A stretch of 13,392 nt of DNA, taken from positions 1 through 13,392 of the forward strand of contig JAILEL010000313.1 of the NCBI GenBank assembly GCA_024687845.1, read 5' to 3'. Shown one piece after another: positions 6,889 through 13,392 of the stretch (positions within the stretch are counted from its first letter, which is position 1; every line of letters begins with the position of its first letter). A program made the position numbers and the translations under genes. The notes beneath the pieces were generated by a model, which worked only from the letters and a program-made list of their open reading frames with translations, had not been told where the DNA came from and searched no databases. This stretch comes from Eubacterium sp. GTDB taxonomy: Bacteria; Bacillota_A; Clostridia; Lachnospirales; Lachnospiraceae.

Positions 6889-6960
6889 CAAAAAAATAAA
6901 AAAATTTTTTAAAAAAAATTATTTTGTGTTGCGCTTTTGTTGCGGGGGTAATGGTATAGT
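6889..6960 (+). promoter_or_regulatory. Pilin promoter with 11-bp direct repeats and A/T-tract; candidate SARP-type activation site
   Basis: The -10 is TATAGT (6955-6960). No good -35 stands 17 bp upstream (6932-6937, CGCTTT). Instead GTTGCG occurs at 6928-6933 and again at 6939-6944, exactly 11 bp apart on one face of the helix, ending 10 bp before the -10. Upstream, phased A and T runs (6890-6925) could act as an UP element or bend the DNA. TGTGTCA (6961-6967) and TGACACA (6986-6992) form an inverted repeat around the predicted RNA start. The layout fits an activator-dependent promoter driven by the SARP-like regulator encoded at 4052. Confidence 0.55.
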
Positions 6961-7020
6961 TGTGTCATAAGATAAAGAAAAGGTCTGACACACAGACAGA
7001 AAAAATTAAAATTTATCCAA

Positions 7021-7026
7021 GGAGGA
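7021..7026 (+). promoter_or_regulatory. Ribosome binding site that fixes the pilin start
   Basis: GGAGGA, 8 nt before ATG 7035. The in-frame ATG further upstream at 6960 overlaps the end of the -10 element and would add 25 hydrophilic residues before the signal peptide, so it is rejected. Confidence 0.85.
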
Positions 7027-7034
7027 ACGGGAGT

Positions 7035-7499
7035 ATGAAGAACAAGGTTATGGAAATGATTAGGAGATTTCAGTCAAATCCAAAGGCAGTGATAATAGCA
7101 AAGGTAGTTGCAGTAGCAGTTATATCTGCAATAGCAGCATTTGCTTATAGCACAGGAGCTTTCGCAGCTCAGACGTCAGTTGACTTTTCAGGGGTTACAA
7201 GTCCAATAGTAGGACTTATCGACTCACTGGTTAATCCAATACTTGCAATCGTAGGCGCAGGTGGAACAATCTTCTGCATCATGCTTGGTGTTAAGTATGC
7301 AACAGCTGAAGAACCACAGGAGAAGGAAAAGAGAAAGCAGGCACTTAAGACAGCCATCATCGGATTCTTCCTTATCTTCATCCTTGTGGTAGCACTTAAG
7401 GCTTCTATCGGACCTATGTCAACATGGATGAGCGAAAATATCAAGGGAAAGAATGCTACACCAGCAATCACAACAGAAGATTCATCTCAGACACCTTAG
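7035..7499 (+). CDS. VirB2/TrbC-like type IV secretion pilin
   Basis: A 154-residue small exported membrane protein. A basic N-terminus leads to a hydrophobic signal segment (about 18-40) and a signal-peptidase-type site GAFA|AQT near residue 44. The mature part has two hydrophobic helices (about 57-87 and 106-125) separated by a charged cytoplasmic loop, KYATAEEPQEKEKRKQALK. This is the classic VirB2 layout: short periplasmic/exterior start, helix with Gly/Ala, charged loop with basic residues, second helix. The last 25 residues are polar (Thr/Ser/Asn). The coupling ATPase gene and a TrbL-like gene follow, which supports the T4SS pilin call. It could alternatively be a Maff2-type small mobile-element membrane protein, the equivalent in some Gram-positive elements. 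It has its own promoter and is followed by a strong hairpin, as expected for a highly made subunit. Confidence 0.8.
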   Translation: MKNKVMEMIRRFQSNPKAVIIAKVVAVAVISAIAAFAYSTGAFAAQTSVDFSGVTSPIVGLIDSLVNPILAIVGAGGTIFCIMLGVKYATAEEPQEKEKRKQALKTAIIGFFLIFILVVALKASIGPMSTWMSENIKGKNATPAITTEDSSQTP

Positions 7500-7519
7500 T
7501 ATAGAAACATAAATCATTA

Positions 7520-7556
7520 AATACAAAGTAATAAAATGACATTGAATACAAAGTAA
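7520..7556 (+). repeat. Direct repeat of AATACAAAGTAA
   Basis: AATACAAAGTAA occurs at 7520-7531 and again at 7545-7556, 25 bp apart, in the untranslated gap between pilin and coupling-protein genes. No function is evident. It may be a short local duplication. Confidence 0.5.
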
Positions 7557-7561
7557 AAACG

Positions 7562-7607
7562 GATGTGACAGTGGAGGTTGGGGATAGAAAACCTCTACTG
7601 TCACATC
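7562..7607 (+). terminator. 18-bp intercistronic hairpin, possible partial terminator or mRNA stabiliser
   Basis: GATGTGACAGTGGAGGTT (7562-7579) pairs with 7590-7607 over 18 bp, with one G-U pair and a 10-nt loop (GGGGATAGAA). No T-run follows (TCATGTTAAAAAG), so it is not a standard intrinsic terminator. Placed 63 nt after the pilin stop and 25 nt before the coupling-protein start, it could protect the 3' end of a pilin mRNA, be an RNase III cut site, or reduce read-through. Confidence 0.55.
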
Positions 7608-7632
7608 TCATGTTAAAAAGAAGGATTCAAAT

Positions 7633-9660
7633 ATGAAAACAAGATACAAGGTATTACTGAATATTGGACTCTTTGTAGTTGTTTCCATATGCGCAGGTTT
7701 CCTGGTTAGATCTCTTGGAGGGATGCTTACAGACACCTTGAGCGGAAAGAGCTATAAGATGGACTGGTCTCTGCTTATTCAGTGGAGAACCTGGGTTTAT
7801 GGTGCCTTTGTAGCCCTTGCAATGTTTCTTGTATGGCTTCTGTCAGGAAGCAATCTGGACTCATTACTCATGGAGAACAGTGGATCCTTACTGGGAACAA
7901 AGAAGGGAAAACCGGACGTTGTCAAGGGATCTCTTGAAAACAGCCGTTTCCTTACTGACAAGGAAAGGGATAAATATTTCCCACAGCATTTATATGAATC
8001 ACTTTCTAAAGTAGATAAAGACGGTATTCCGGTAAGAGCCGTTCTTGATAAGAGAAATCAGCTCCATGTGAATTTTCTTTCAGGAGCACATTCACTTATC
8101 ATCGGTGCTACTGGTTCTGGTAAAACTACTACATTTATCAATCCTATGATTCAGCTCCTTGGTGCTACAGCGGCAGGGAGCTCAATGATAATGACAGATC
8201 CTAAAGGAGAACTTTTTGATCTGCATTCGAAGTTCCTTGTTTCAAGAGGCTACAAGGTGCTTCTGCTAGATCTTCGTGATACTTATTCGTCTTCCAGATG
8301 GAATCCTCTTGAAGGAATCTGGGATATGTATCAGGAGTACATAAATGCAGGAAAAGGTATCAAGTTCCATAAGGACAGCATGGCTGATTATCCAGATCTT
8401 AAAAGAATGGATGGAGAAGGTGAGAGAGGAAAGCCATGGGCAGAGTGGCAGGGAAAGGCCTATTCGGACCTTACACACTGTCAGGATGATGTATCAGTTA
8501 CCAGACAGAAATTCTACGATGAAATGTATGAAGATCTGAACGACCTCATTTCAGTTATTTGTCCTATCGAAAATGAAAAGGATCCTGTTTGGGAGAAGGG
8601 TGCCCGTTCAATAATCATGGCTACCTGTCTCGCTATGCTTGAAGATTCTGAAGATGAGCGTCTTGGAATGACCAAGGATAAGTTCAATTTCTTCAATATA
8701 AGTAAGGCACTGACCAATTCAGAGGACGAGTTCAGTGCACTTAAGGAATATTTTGAGGGAAGAAGTAAGTTGTCACAGGCTTACACGTTATCGAGGCAGG
8801 TGCTTTCAGCAGCAGACACAACACTTTCCTCATACATGTCAATTACATTTGATAAGCTGAATATGTTTAATGACCGTGGACTTTGCGGTCTGACCTCAGC
8901 AACAGATGTGCAGGCTGAGAAATTCGCTGATCAGCCAACAGCACTCTTTATGAAGATACCTGATGAGAAGGATACACGTCATGGACTGGCGGCAGTATTT
9001 ATTCTCTGTATGTATAAAGCACTTATCAAGGTTGCATCGGCAAGAGAAGACCTGTCTCTTCCAAGAAATGTATATTTCATCCTTGATGAGTTCGGAAATA
9101 TGCCGAAGATTGAAAAGTTCGATAAGATGATCACAGTAGGACGTTCCAGAAAAATCTGGTTCAACATGGTTGTTCAGTCCTATTCACAGTTGAATAATGT
9201 ATATGGCGAAAAGGTTGCCGATATCGTTAAGTCTAACTGTGGTATGAAAATGTTCATCGGTTCCAATGATATCGGAACCTGTGAAGAATTCTCGAAGCTT
9301 TGTGGTAACATGACAGTACGAACAACATCAACATCATCAAATGTAGGCGCGAAGGCTGGTGACATGAATATTTCATCCCAGACTCAGGTAAGACCACTTA
9401 TCTATCCAAGTGAGCTGCAGATGCTGAATAATAAAGAAAGTACTGGAAATGCAATCATAGTAACCTTCGGTAATTATCCGCTTCAGACCAAATATACGCC
9501 AAGCTATAAATGCCCATATTATCAGATGGGAAGAATGAACATGGATGAACTGAGATCACATATGTTCAGAGCTGACGAAGTATATTATGATCTGGATGAG
9601 AGAAATGAAATCGTTCTTGGAAAGTCTGAAGATGAAGGCGATATGGACGAGAGTGCATAA
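7633..9660 (+). CDS. virD4: VirD4-type coupling ATPase (T4CP)
   Basis: A 675-residue membrane-anchored ATPase that recruits substrates to a type IV secretion channel. Two N-terminal spans (about 7-27 and 52-72) are followed by a cytoplasmic RecA-like motor. Walker A is GATGSGKTT (158-166), followed by the TraG/VirD4 signature MTDPKGELFD (about 187-196) and SRWNPLEGI. Walker B is YFILDEFGNMPKI with D485-E486. Later blocks, including GRSRKIWFNMVVQSYSQL and IVKSNCGMKMFIGSND, match the C-terminal part of the motor. The last 20 residues are very acidic (DEGDMDES-like), a possible partner-docking tail. Length is usual for Gram-positive T4CPs. An AAGAAGGA ribosome site precedes ATG 7633. It is separated from the pilin gene by the hairpin at 7562-7607. 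Whether it exports DNA or protein cannot be told without the relaxase or effector genes. Confidence 0.93.
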   Translation: MKTRYKVLLNIGLFVVVSICAGFLVRSLGGMLTDTLSGKSYKMDWSLLIQWRTWVYGAFVALAMFLVWLLSGSNLDSLLMENSGSLLGTKKGKPDVVKGSLENSRFLTDKERDKYFPQHLYESLSKVDKDGIPVRAVLDKRNQLHVNFLSGAHSLIIGATGSGKTTTFINPMIQLLGATAAGSSMIMTDPKGELFDLHSKFLVSRGYKVLLLDLRDTYSSSRWNPLEGIWDMYQEYINAGKGIKFHKDSMADYPDLKRMDGEGERGKPWAEWQGKAYSDLTHCQDDVSVTRQKFYDEMYEDLNDLISVICPIENEKDPVWEKGARSIIMATCLAMLEDSEDERLGMTKDKFNFFNISKALTNSEDEFSALKEYFEGRSKLSQAYTLSRQVLSAADTTLSSYMSITFDKLNMFNDRGLCGLTSATDVQAEKFADQPTALFMKIPDEKDTRHGLAAVFILCMYKALIKVASAREDLSLPRNVYFILDEFGNMPKIEKFDKMITVGRSRKIWFNMVVQSYSQLNNVYGEKVADIVKSNCGMKMFIGSNDIGTCEEFSKLCGNMTVRTTSTSSNVGAKAGDMNISSQTQVRPLIYPSELQMLNNKESTGNAIIVTFGNYPLQTKYTPSYKCPYYQMGRMNMDELRSHMFRADEVYYDLDERNEIVLGKSEDEGDMDESA

Positions 9661-9683
9661 TGATTAACAAAAAAATAATCATC

Positions 9684-9704
9684 AGGAAACATATGGACTT
9701 ATGA
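9684..9704 (+). promoter_or_regulatory. Ribosome site with three-codon mini-ORF overlapping the next start
   Basis: AGGA (9684-9687) lies 5 nt before ATG 9693, which opens Met-Asp-Leu-stop with TGA at 9702-9704. The stop overlaps the ATG of the next gene (9701) in an ATGA arrangement. The same AGGA is 13 nt from ATG 9701, which is too far for efficient direct initiation. Termination-reinitiation through the mini-ORF is therefore a plausible route. Confidence 0.4.
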
Positions 9705-10807
9705 TAAGAAACAGACAGCAGTTAAGAAATGGAATAGGAAATAATCTCAAAATCAGCAATTTTAAGGTGGTTTTATTTCTTATACCCATTTTTGCCCTGA
9801 TTCTTACAACTACATTTTCAGAAATATACAGTGACAGCTCAACTGCTTATGCTGCGGGGGAGAATGATAACGGATCCTCTGATTCAGAGGACAGAAGTTC
9901 AAATAGTAAATATAAGCCAGATGAATCTGGCTTCGTAGATTATACCGGTGATGTTGATACAGTAACCGGCGAACCTATTGAAGTTTCAGAAACAGAAGAA
10001 AAACAGACAAAAAATGTTGCCATCAAGGATGGTTCAACCTATGACTGGAACAACAGCTTATTTATTTATAAGGTTACAGGTGGTGCAATAGGCGTTTCAG
10101 TATGCGATGGAATGATAGTAACAAGTCCGGTTTCTTTTGCTGTAAGTGGTGATATAAATATTGCAATCTTTCGCAATGGATCAAAATATACAAATGTTCC
10201 ATCAAGTGTTTCAGATCCAGGAACCTATGTAGTACTTACCTGGGATAACGAAAGTGAAGAACAGGTTATGTCATTCCAGATAGTTGCAAGTAAAACTGGA
10301 GTTATCAGTCAGTATCTTGTTCCTAATGGATTTACAGTGATGAGCGTATCCTTAAATGGCACTCGGGTAAACAGTGGCTTCGGCACTGTTGATATGAGTA
10401 AAGAAGGATATTATGAAGTATCTTACAGATGCAATGCGACAAGCGTTGATTATTATTTATATGTAACAATCGACCATACACCACCAGATGTAAGATTTGA
10501 TGGACTCGATTCAAAAAACAGAGCTCAGGGGCCAGTTTCTATAAAGGGTCTTGTTGATGGTGATGAAGTATACATTTTACATAATGATGAGGATGAGATA
10601 AAGCTTGATTATAAGAATCAGATAACCCAGAGCGGCAATTATCATGTTGTTGTTTCTGATGATGCTGGTAATTATATAACAAAAGATTTTGTAATAATGG
10701 TTTATCTGAACGTGAAAGGAGTTTTCTTCTTCTCGCTTATTGTTGTAATAATTATTGTTGTAATAATAGCACTTTATATATCAAGAAAGAGATTGAGAGT
10801 AAGGTAA
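9701..10807 (+). CDS. Membrane-anchored Ig-like surface protein of the T4SS cluster
   Basis: A 368-residue type I membrane protein. An N-terminal basic stretch and hydrophobic segment (about 22-40) form a signal peptide, with a likely cut at TAYA|AGE. A low-complexity Ser/Asp/Glu/Lys region follows. Beta-rich extracellular modules come next, the last containing TPPDVRFDGL, GPVSIKGLVDGDEVYI, QSGNYHVVVSDDAGN and a final strand, a bacterial Ig-like fold. A strong C-terminal transmembrane helix (about 341-361) ends in the basic tail SRKRLRVR inside the cell. There is no LPXTG, so anchoring is by the helix. It lies between the coupling ATPase and the VirB6-like gene and its stop directly abuts the next ATG, so it belongs to the T4SS operon. 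Possible roles are an exposed adhesin, a channel spacer across the wall, or a surface/exclusion factor. The start lacks a well-spaced ribosome site; see the mini-ORF at 9684-9704. Confidence 0.72.
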   Translation: MIRNRQQLRNGIGNNLKISNFKVVLFLIPIFALILTTTFSEIYSDSSTAYAAGENDNGSSDSEDRSSNSKYKPDESGFVDYTGDVDTVTGEPIEVSETEEKQTKNVAIKDGSTYDWNNSLFIYKVTGGAIGVSVCDGMIVTSPVSFAVSGDINIAIFRNGSKYTNVPSSVSDPGTYVVLTWDNESEEQVMSFQIVASKTGVISQYLVPNGFTVMSVSLNGTRVNSGFGTVDMSKEGYYEVSYRCNATSVDYYLYVTIDHTPPDVRFDGLDSKNRAQGPVSIKGLVDGDEVYILHNDEDEIKLDYKNQITQSGNYHVVVSDDAGNYITKDFVIMVYLNVKGVFFFSLIVVIIIVVIIALYISRKRLRVR

Positions 10808-13392
10808 ATGTTTGATGGATTAGTTGATACAATTAAAGGCTGGGTCGCGTCCTTCGTCGAATATACTCTTTGGCGAATATTCTATTGGGTAGAGATTGGT
10901 TGTGTCAGATTTGTTGCTCTTGTAGAAGACGTAATAGAAATCTTTACCGGTGAGAAGACAGTCAAGTATGAAGGAAGTGACATGTATCTCATTAATGTAT
11001 TCTTTGAGCATAAGTCTATCAGAGGAATATATGGAGGCATGGCACTGATCGGAATAGTATTCTGTTTTGTATTTGCTATAGTATCTGTAATAAGGAGAGC
11101 AGTTGACCTGAGAGATAAGCAGCAGGGCCTGACTATGGGAATCATACTGGGTAATCTTCTGAAGAGTATTCTTATTATCAGCAGTATGAATCTTATTATG
11201 CTTGTGGCTATTACGACAACTAATACGCTTATTCAGACTGTAAGCTGGACTATCCAGAATGGGGAGGAACTTGCAGATCCGGAAGAAATAACATTTACAG
11301 ATGAGCAATATGCTGCCATGGGCAGAATTATAAATACAATTGGAAATTATTCCCTTAATCCGTCTTATAAATCAAGGTATAATCTAAATGCCTGCTATAA
11401 TGATATAAGAGTAGATCTTAAATATCTGGGTGATCAGGGAGTATTTAATTTTCACTATGTTACGAAGAACAAGGCAACTGGTGAAGAGGTTGAGACCTGG
11501 CAAAGTCTGATGGAGGAGCTGGCAACAGCGTATAACTATGAAAATGAAGCTCCATTGGACGAATATCACGATGGTCGTACAAGCGCAATTCTTGATGCTA
11601 TTGAGATACTTCAGGCTAATCCTACCATGGAGGTTTTGAAGTATTATAAAAGAGAAGCTGTTGAGATTGAGAAGGATACAGATGTTCCTATGGACAGAAT
11701 ATTATTTCTTATAGGAACAATGGGATATACGGATGGCGTTGCAGCAGCAAGAAATCCGATGTTTAACAAGAATCCAAGCTTTTTCGATAATGTCAGACTT
11801 CCATTTTATATGGGAGAAAAGGGAGCAGATATTTACAATTATGATGATGTAAGAAAGGTATTCGATCCGAGTCCGCTCTCTACGAATTACATTCTGGTAT
11901 GGTTTTCAAGTATAGCAATTCTTAAGGAAATGCTGGTTCTTATAGTAACCTGTGCAGTTCGAATATTCAACCTGCTTGCTCTTTATTTAGCGGCACCGCT
12001 TGCTATAGCTGTAATGCCGCTGGATGATGGAGGCAAGTTTAAACAGTGGATAACAGCATTTATAGTACAGCTTCTTACTATTTTAGGTATGGTTATAGCT
12101 ATAAGACTTTTCCTGATGTTTATTCCAATCATCTGGAGTCCAGCACTTAAGACATCAAATTATTCAATACTTGATGTTATTATTAAAATGGTTATACAGT
12201 ATGGCTCTGTTTTATCAGTTAATAAGGTAAATGGTATCTTTACCGGTATTCTGGCTGACAATGCCGGATTCCAGGCAATTACAGCCGGTGATGTAAGAAG
12301 TAATGTTGAGAACAGTTCTGCAGGTAGAATGCTTGATAGCATGAGCGCTGGAGCACAGGCTGAGAAGGGCTTCAATAAAGGAAGAGGAGCTCTTGGTAAG
12401 GGACTCGGAAAAGTTAGTACAACTGCAGCATATATATCTGATATGGCAGGTATTACTGAAGGCGCATATGAGAATAGTTCTAAACGTAAGAAGGAGCAGG
12501 AAAGAGCTGAAGGCGATAAGAACATGAGGAAAGATCGCAAGCAAAAGAGAGAGACAAACGCTCTTGAGAAGGATCTTAATCATCTTAAAACTACAGGCTC
12601 TCATCTTGATGGAAGAACTCCTAAGAATGAGGCTCAGAAGAAACATGAAGTCTCTAAGATGGAGAAAACTCTTGCCCATATGAAAGAGGGCGACAGCCTT
12701 AAGGAAGCTTCCAGAAAAGCTAAGCTGGATATGATAGAAGACAAGAAAGATCTGGAGATGGAAGGACAGCTTAAAGCTAAAGAGCTTAGAAATCCACCAC
12801 CAAAGAGAAGTCCTGGTCCACAGTTAAATAAAAATTCTTCATCTAATAAGCCTCCGACAGGAGCTGGAGGACAGCAGAATAATTCCCATAGGCAGCAGCC
12901 AGGAAGTGGTCCAGAGGGACAACATAATGATGCTCATAGACAGCAACCAGGAAGTGGCCCAGAGGGACAACATAATGATGCTCATAGACAGCAACCAAAT
13001 TCTGGGACTGGGGCACATACGAATAATGGGCCTGGTTTAGCGGGAAATAATACTCATGAAACACAGCCTGCAAATCAGGGTGGTAACGATGGAAATGACA
13101 ACGACCTTCCGGATAATCAAGGTCAACAGGTCCCCCCAACGGCGCCTCAGGATAATGTAAATGGTCAGAATAATGACGACAATATTAATCTAAACAACAA
13201 TCTAAAAAATCCGGTTAATGATCCGGTGCAGGCGCCAGATATAAATCAGCCGAATAACTTAAATGATGACCAGATGGGTACTGATCAGATGAATGATCAA
13301 CCGCTGAATCAGATGAATCAGCATAATCAGGTTGGTCCTGAGACATTAAATAGTAGTAGTCAGACGGGAACAAGAACCAATCCACAGATGGG
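10808..13392 (+). CDS. VirB6/TrbL-like polytopic T4SS channel protein with long N/Q-rich tail (3' end outside window)
   Basis: An open frame of at least 861 residues, still unfinished at the right edge. I found it by reading the plus strand directly after the Ig-protein stop (TAA 10805-10807, ATG 10808-10810, AAGG just upstream), a layout that implies translational coupling. The N-terminal region has amphipathic helices, spans at about 72-96 and 113-140, and a large extracytoplasmic domain (about 141-358). Spans follow at about 360-404 (probably two) and 413-442. The loop AAPLAIAVMPLDDGGKFKQW (about 395-414) is the block I associate with TrbL/VirB6 proteins, which form the inner-membrane channel. 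A charged helical segment (about 515-660) leads into a tail from residue 662 that is Asn/Gln/Pro/Gly-rich and includes two 16-residue repeats. VirB4 and PrgI-like genes are expected to the right. Some minus-strand frames across this gene are shadows. Confidence 0.85.
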   Translation, partial: MFDGLVDTIKGWVASFVEYTLWRIFYWVEIGCVRFVALVEDVIEIFTGEKTVKYEGSDMYLINVFFEHKSIRGIYGGMALIGIVFCFVFAIVSVIRRAVDLRDKQQGLTMGIILGNLLKSILIISSMNLIMLVAITTTNTLIQTVSWTIQNGEELADPEEITFTDEQYAAMGRIINTIGNYSLNPSYKSRYNLNACYNDIRVDLKYLGDQGVFNFHYVTKNKATGEEVETWQSLMEELATAYNYENEAPLDEYHDGRTSAILDAIEILQANPTMEVLKYYKREAVEIEKDTDVPMDRILFLIGTMGYTDGVAAARNPMFNKNPSFFDNVRLPFYMGEKGADIYNYDDVRKVFDPSPLSTNYILVWFSSIAILKEMLVLIVTCAVRIFNLLALYLAAPLAIAVMPLDDGGKFKQWITAFIVQLLTILGMVIAIRLFLMFIPIIWSPALKTSNYSILDVIIKMVIQYGSVLSVNKVNGIFTGILADNAGFQAITAGDVRSNVENSSAGRMLDSMSAGAQAEKGFNKGRGALGKGLGKVSTTAAYISDMAGITEGAYENSSKRKKEQERAEGDKNMRKDRKQKRETNALEKDLNHLKTTGSHLDGRTPKNEAQKKHEVSKMEKTLAHMKEGDSLKEASRKAKLDMIEDKKDLEMEGQLKAKELRNPPPKRSPGPQLNKNSSSNKPPTGAGGQQNNSHRQQPGSGPEGQHNDAHRQQPGSGPEGQHNDAHRQQPNSGTGAHTNNGPGLAGNNTHETQPANQGGNDGNDNDLPDNQGQQVPPTAPQDNVNGQNNDDNINLNNNLKNPVNDPVQAPDINQPNNLNDDQMGTDQMNDQPLNQMNQHNQVGPETLNSSSQTGTRTNPQM
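12887..12997 (+). repeat. 48-bp in-frame tandem repeat in the VirB6-like tail
   Basis: Two tandem copies (12887-12934 and 12935-12982) of a 48-bp unit encode HRQQPGSGPEGQHNDA. A third start, HRQQP, follows at 12983-12997. The second half of the unit is identical at DNA level between copies (c 12920 onward and c 12968 onward), while the first half differs at a few third positions, which points to recent duplication. Copy number may vary between strains. Confidence 0.85.

Noticed and set aside
6890..6925. A/T runs after the kinase gene as a terminator
   Set aside because: The palindromic A6T6 has no GC stem; it fits better as bent or UP-type DNA before the pilin promoter.
6960..7034. Upstream in-frame ATG for the pilin
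   Set aside because: It overlaps the -10 element and would add a hydrophilic stretch before the signal peptide; GGAGGA serves ATG 7035.
10820..11308. 162-codon minus-strand frame
   Set aside because: It is antisense to the VirB6-like gene, whose frame has clear membrane spans and family motifs; the minus frame has no start signals and a Cys/Tyr/Ser-rich shadow composition.
12887..12997. Repeat as a CRISPR array
   Set aside because: The units abut without spacers, are 48 bp and in frame, and encode a protein repeat.
12160..13139. Several minus-strand frames of about 100-150 codons
   Set aside because: They mirror the low-complexity and charged part of the VirB6-like gene; the repetitive HYVVPL pattern is the complement of the 48-bp repeat.

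Overview
The window looks like the chromosome of a low-GC Gram-positive anaerobe of the Clostridia. Lachnospiraceae (Butyrivibrio, Roseburia or Lachnospira type) is my best guess. The reasons are the strong GGAGG-type ribosome sites, the AT-rich intergenic DNA, a LytS-type kinase beside a response regulator with a SARP/BTAD-like output domain, and a Gram-positive type IV secretion (T4SS) gene set. This placement is inference from style, not a database result.

Left part (1-1607) is housekeeping. The start of a PLP-dependent trans-sulfuration enzyme (minus strand) runs off the left edge. It is preceded by a leader or small-RNA unit with its own near-consensus promoter (552-580) and a strong minus-strand intrinsic terminator (334-360). 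Next comes a 135-bp cloverleaf-like inverted-repeat element (596-730), then proC (813-1607) on the plus strand. The gap at 1608-1917 holds a short decayed-looking reading frame and a solo copy of one end of the repeat element. It ends in a good sigma-A-type promoter for the next operon.

Middle part (1918-6870) is a run of five closely spaced plus-strand genes with no visible terminator: a secreted coiled-coil plus SleB-type (Hydrolase_2) peptidoglycan hydrolase, a 7-TM membrane protein, a response regulator with REC plus a SARP/BTAD-like output, a 6-TM membrane protein, and a membrane LytS-type histidine kinase.

Right part (7035-13392) is a T4SS block: a VirB2-like pilin, a VirD4-type coupling ATPase, a signal-peptide Ig-like surface protein with a C-terminal anchor, and a large VirB6/TrbL-like polytopic protein. 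That last protein has a 200-residue Asn/Gln/Pro/Gly-rich tail and is still open at the right edge. No relaxase, VirB4 or integrase lies in the window, so conjugative element versus resident secretion system cannot be decided here.

The most interesting link is the pilin promoter. It has a poor -35, an A/T-tract upstream, and two GTTGCG direct repeats exactly 11 bp apart over the -35 position, which is the geometry used by SARP-type activators. With the SARP-like regulator and kinase encoded just upstream, this suggests the two-component system switches on the T4SS, while the hydrolase opens the wall for it. A very strong 18-bp hairpin between pilin and coupling-protein genes could set their different expression levels.
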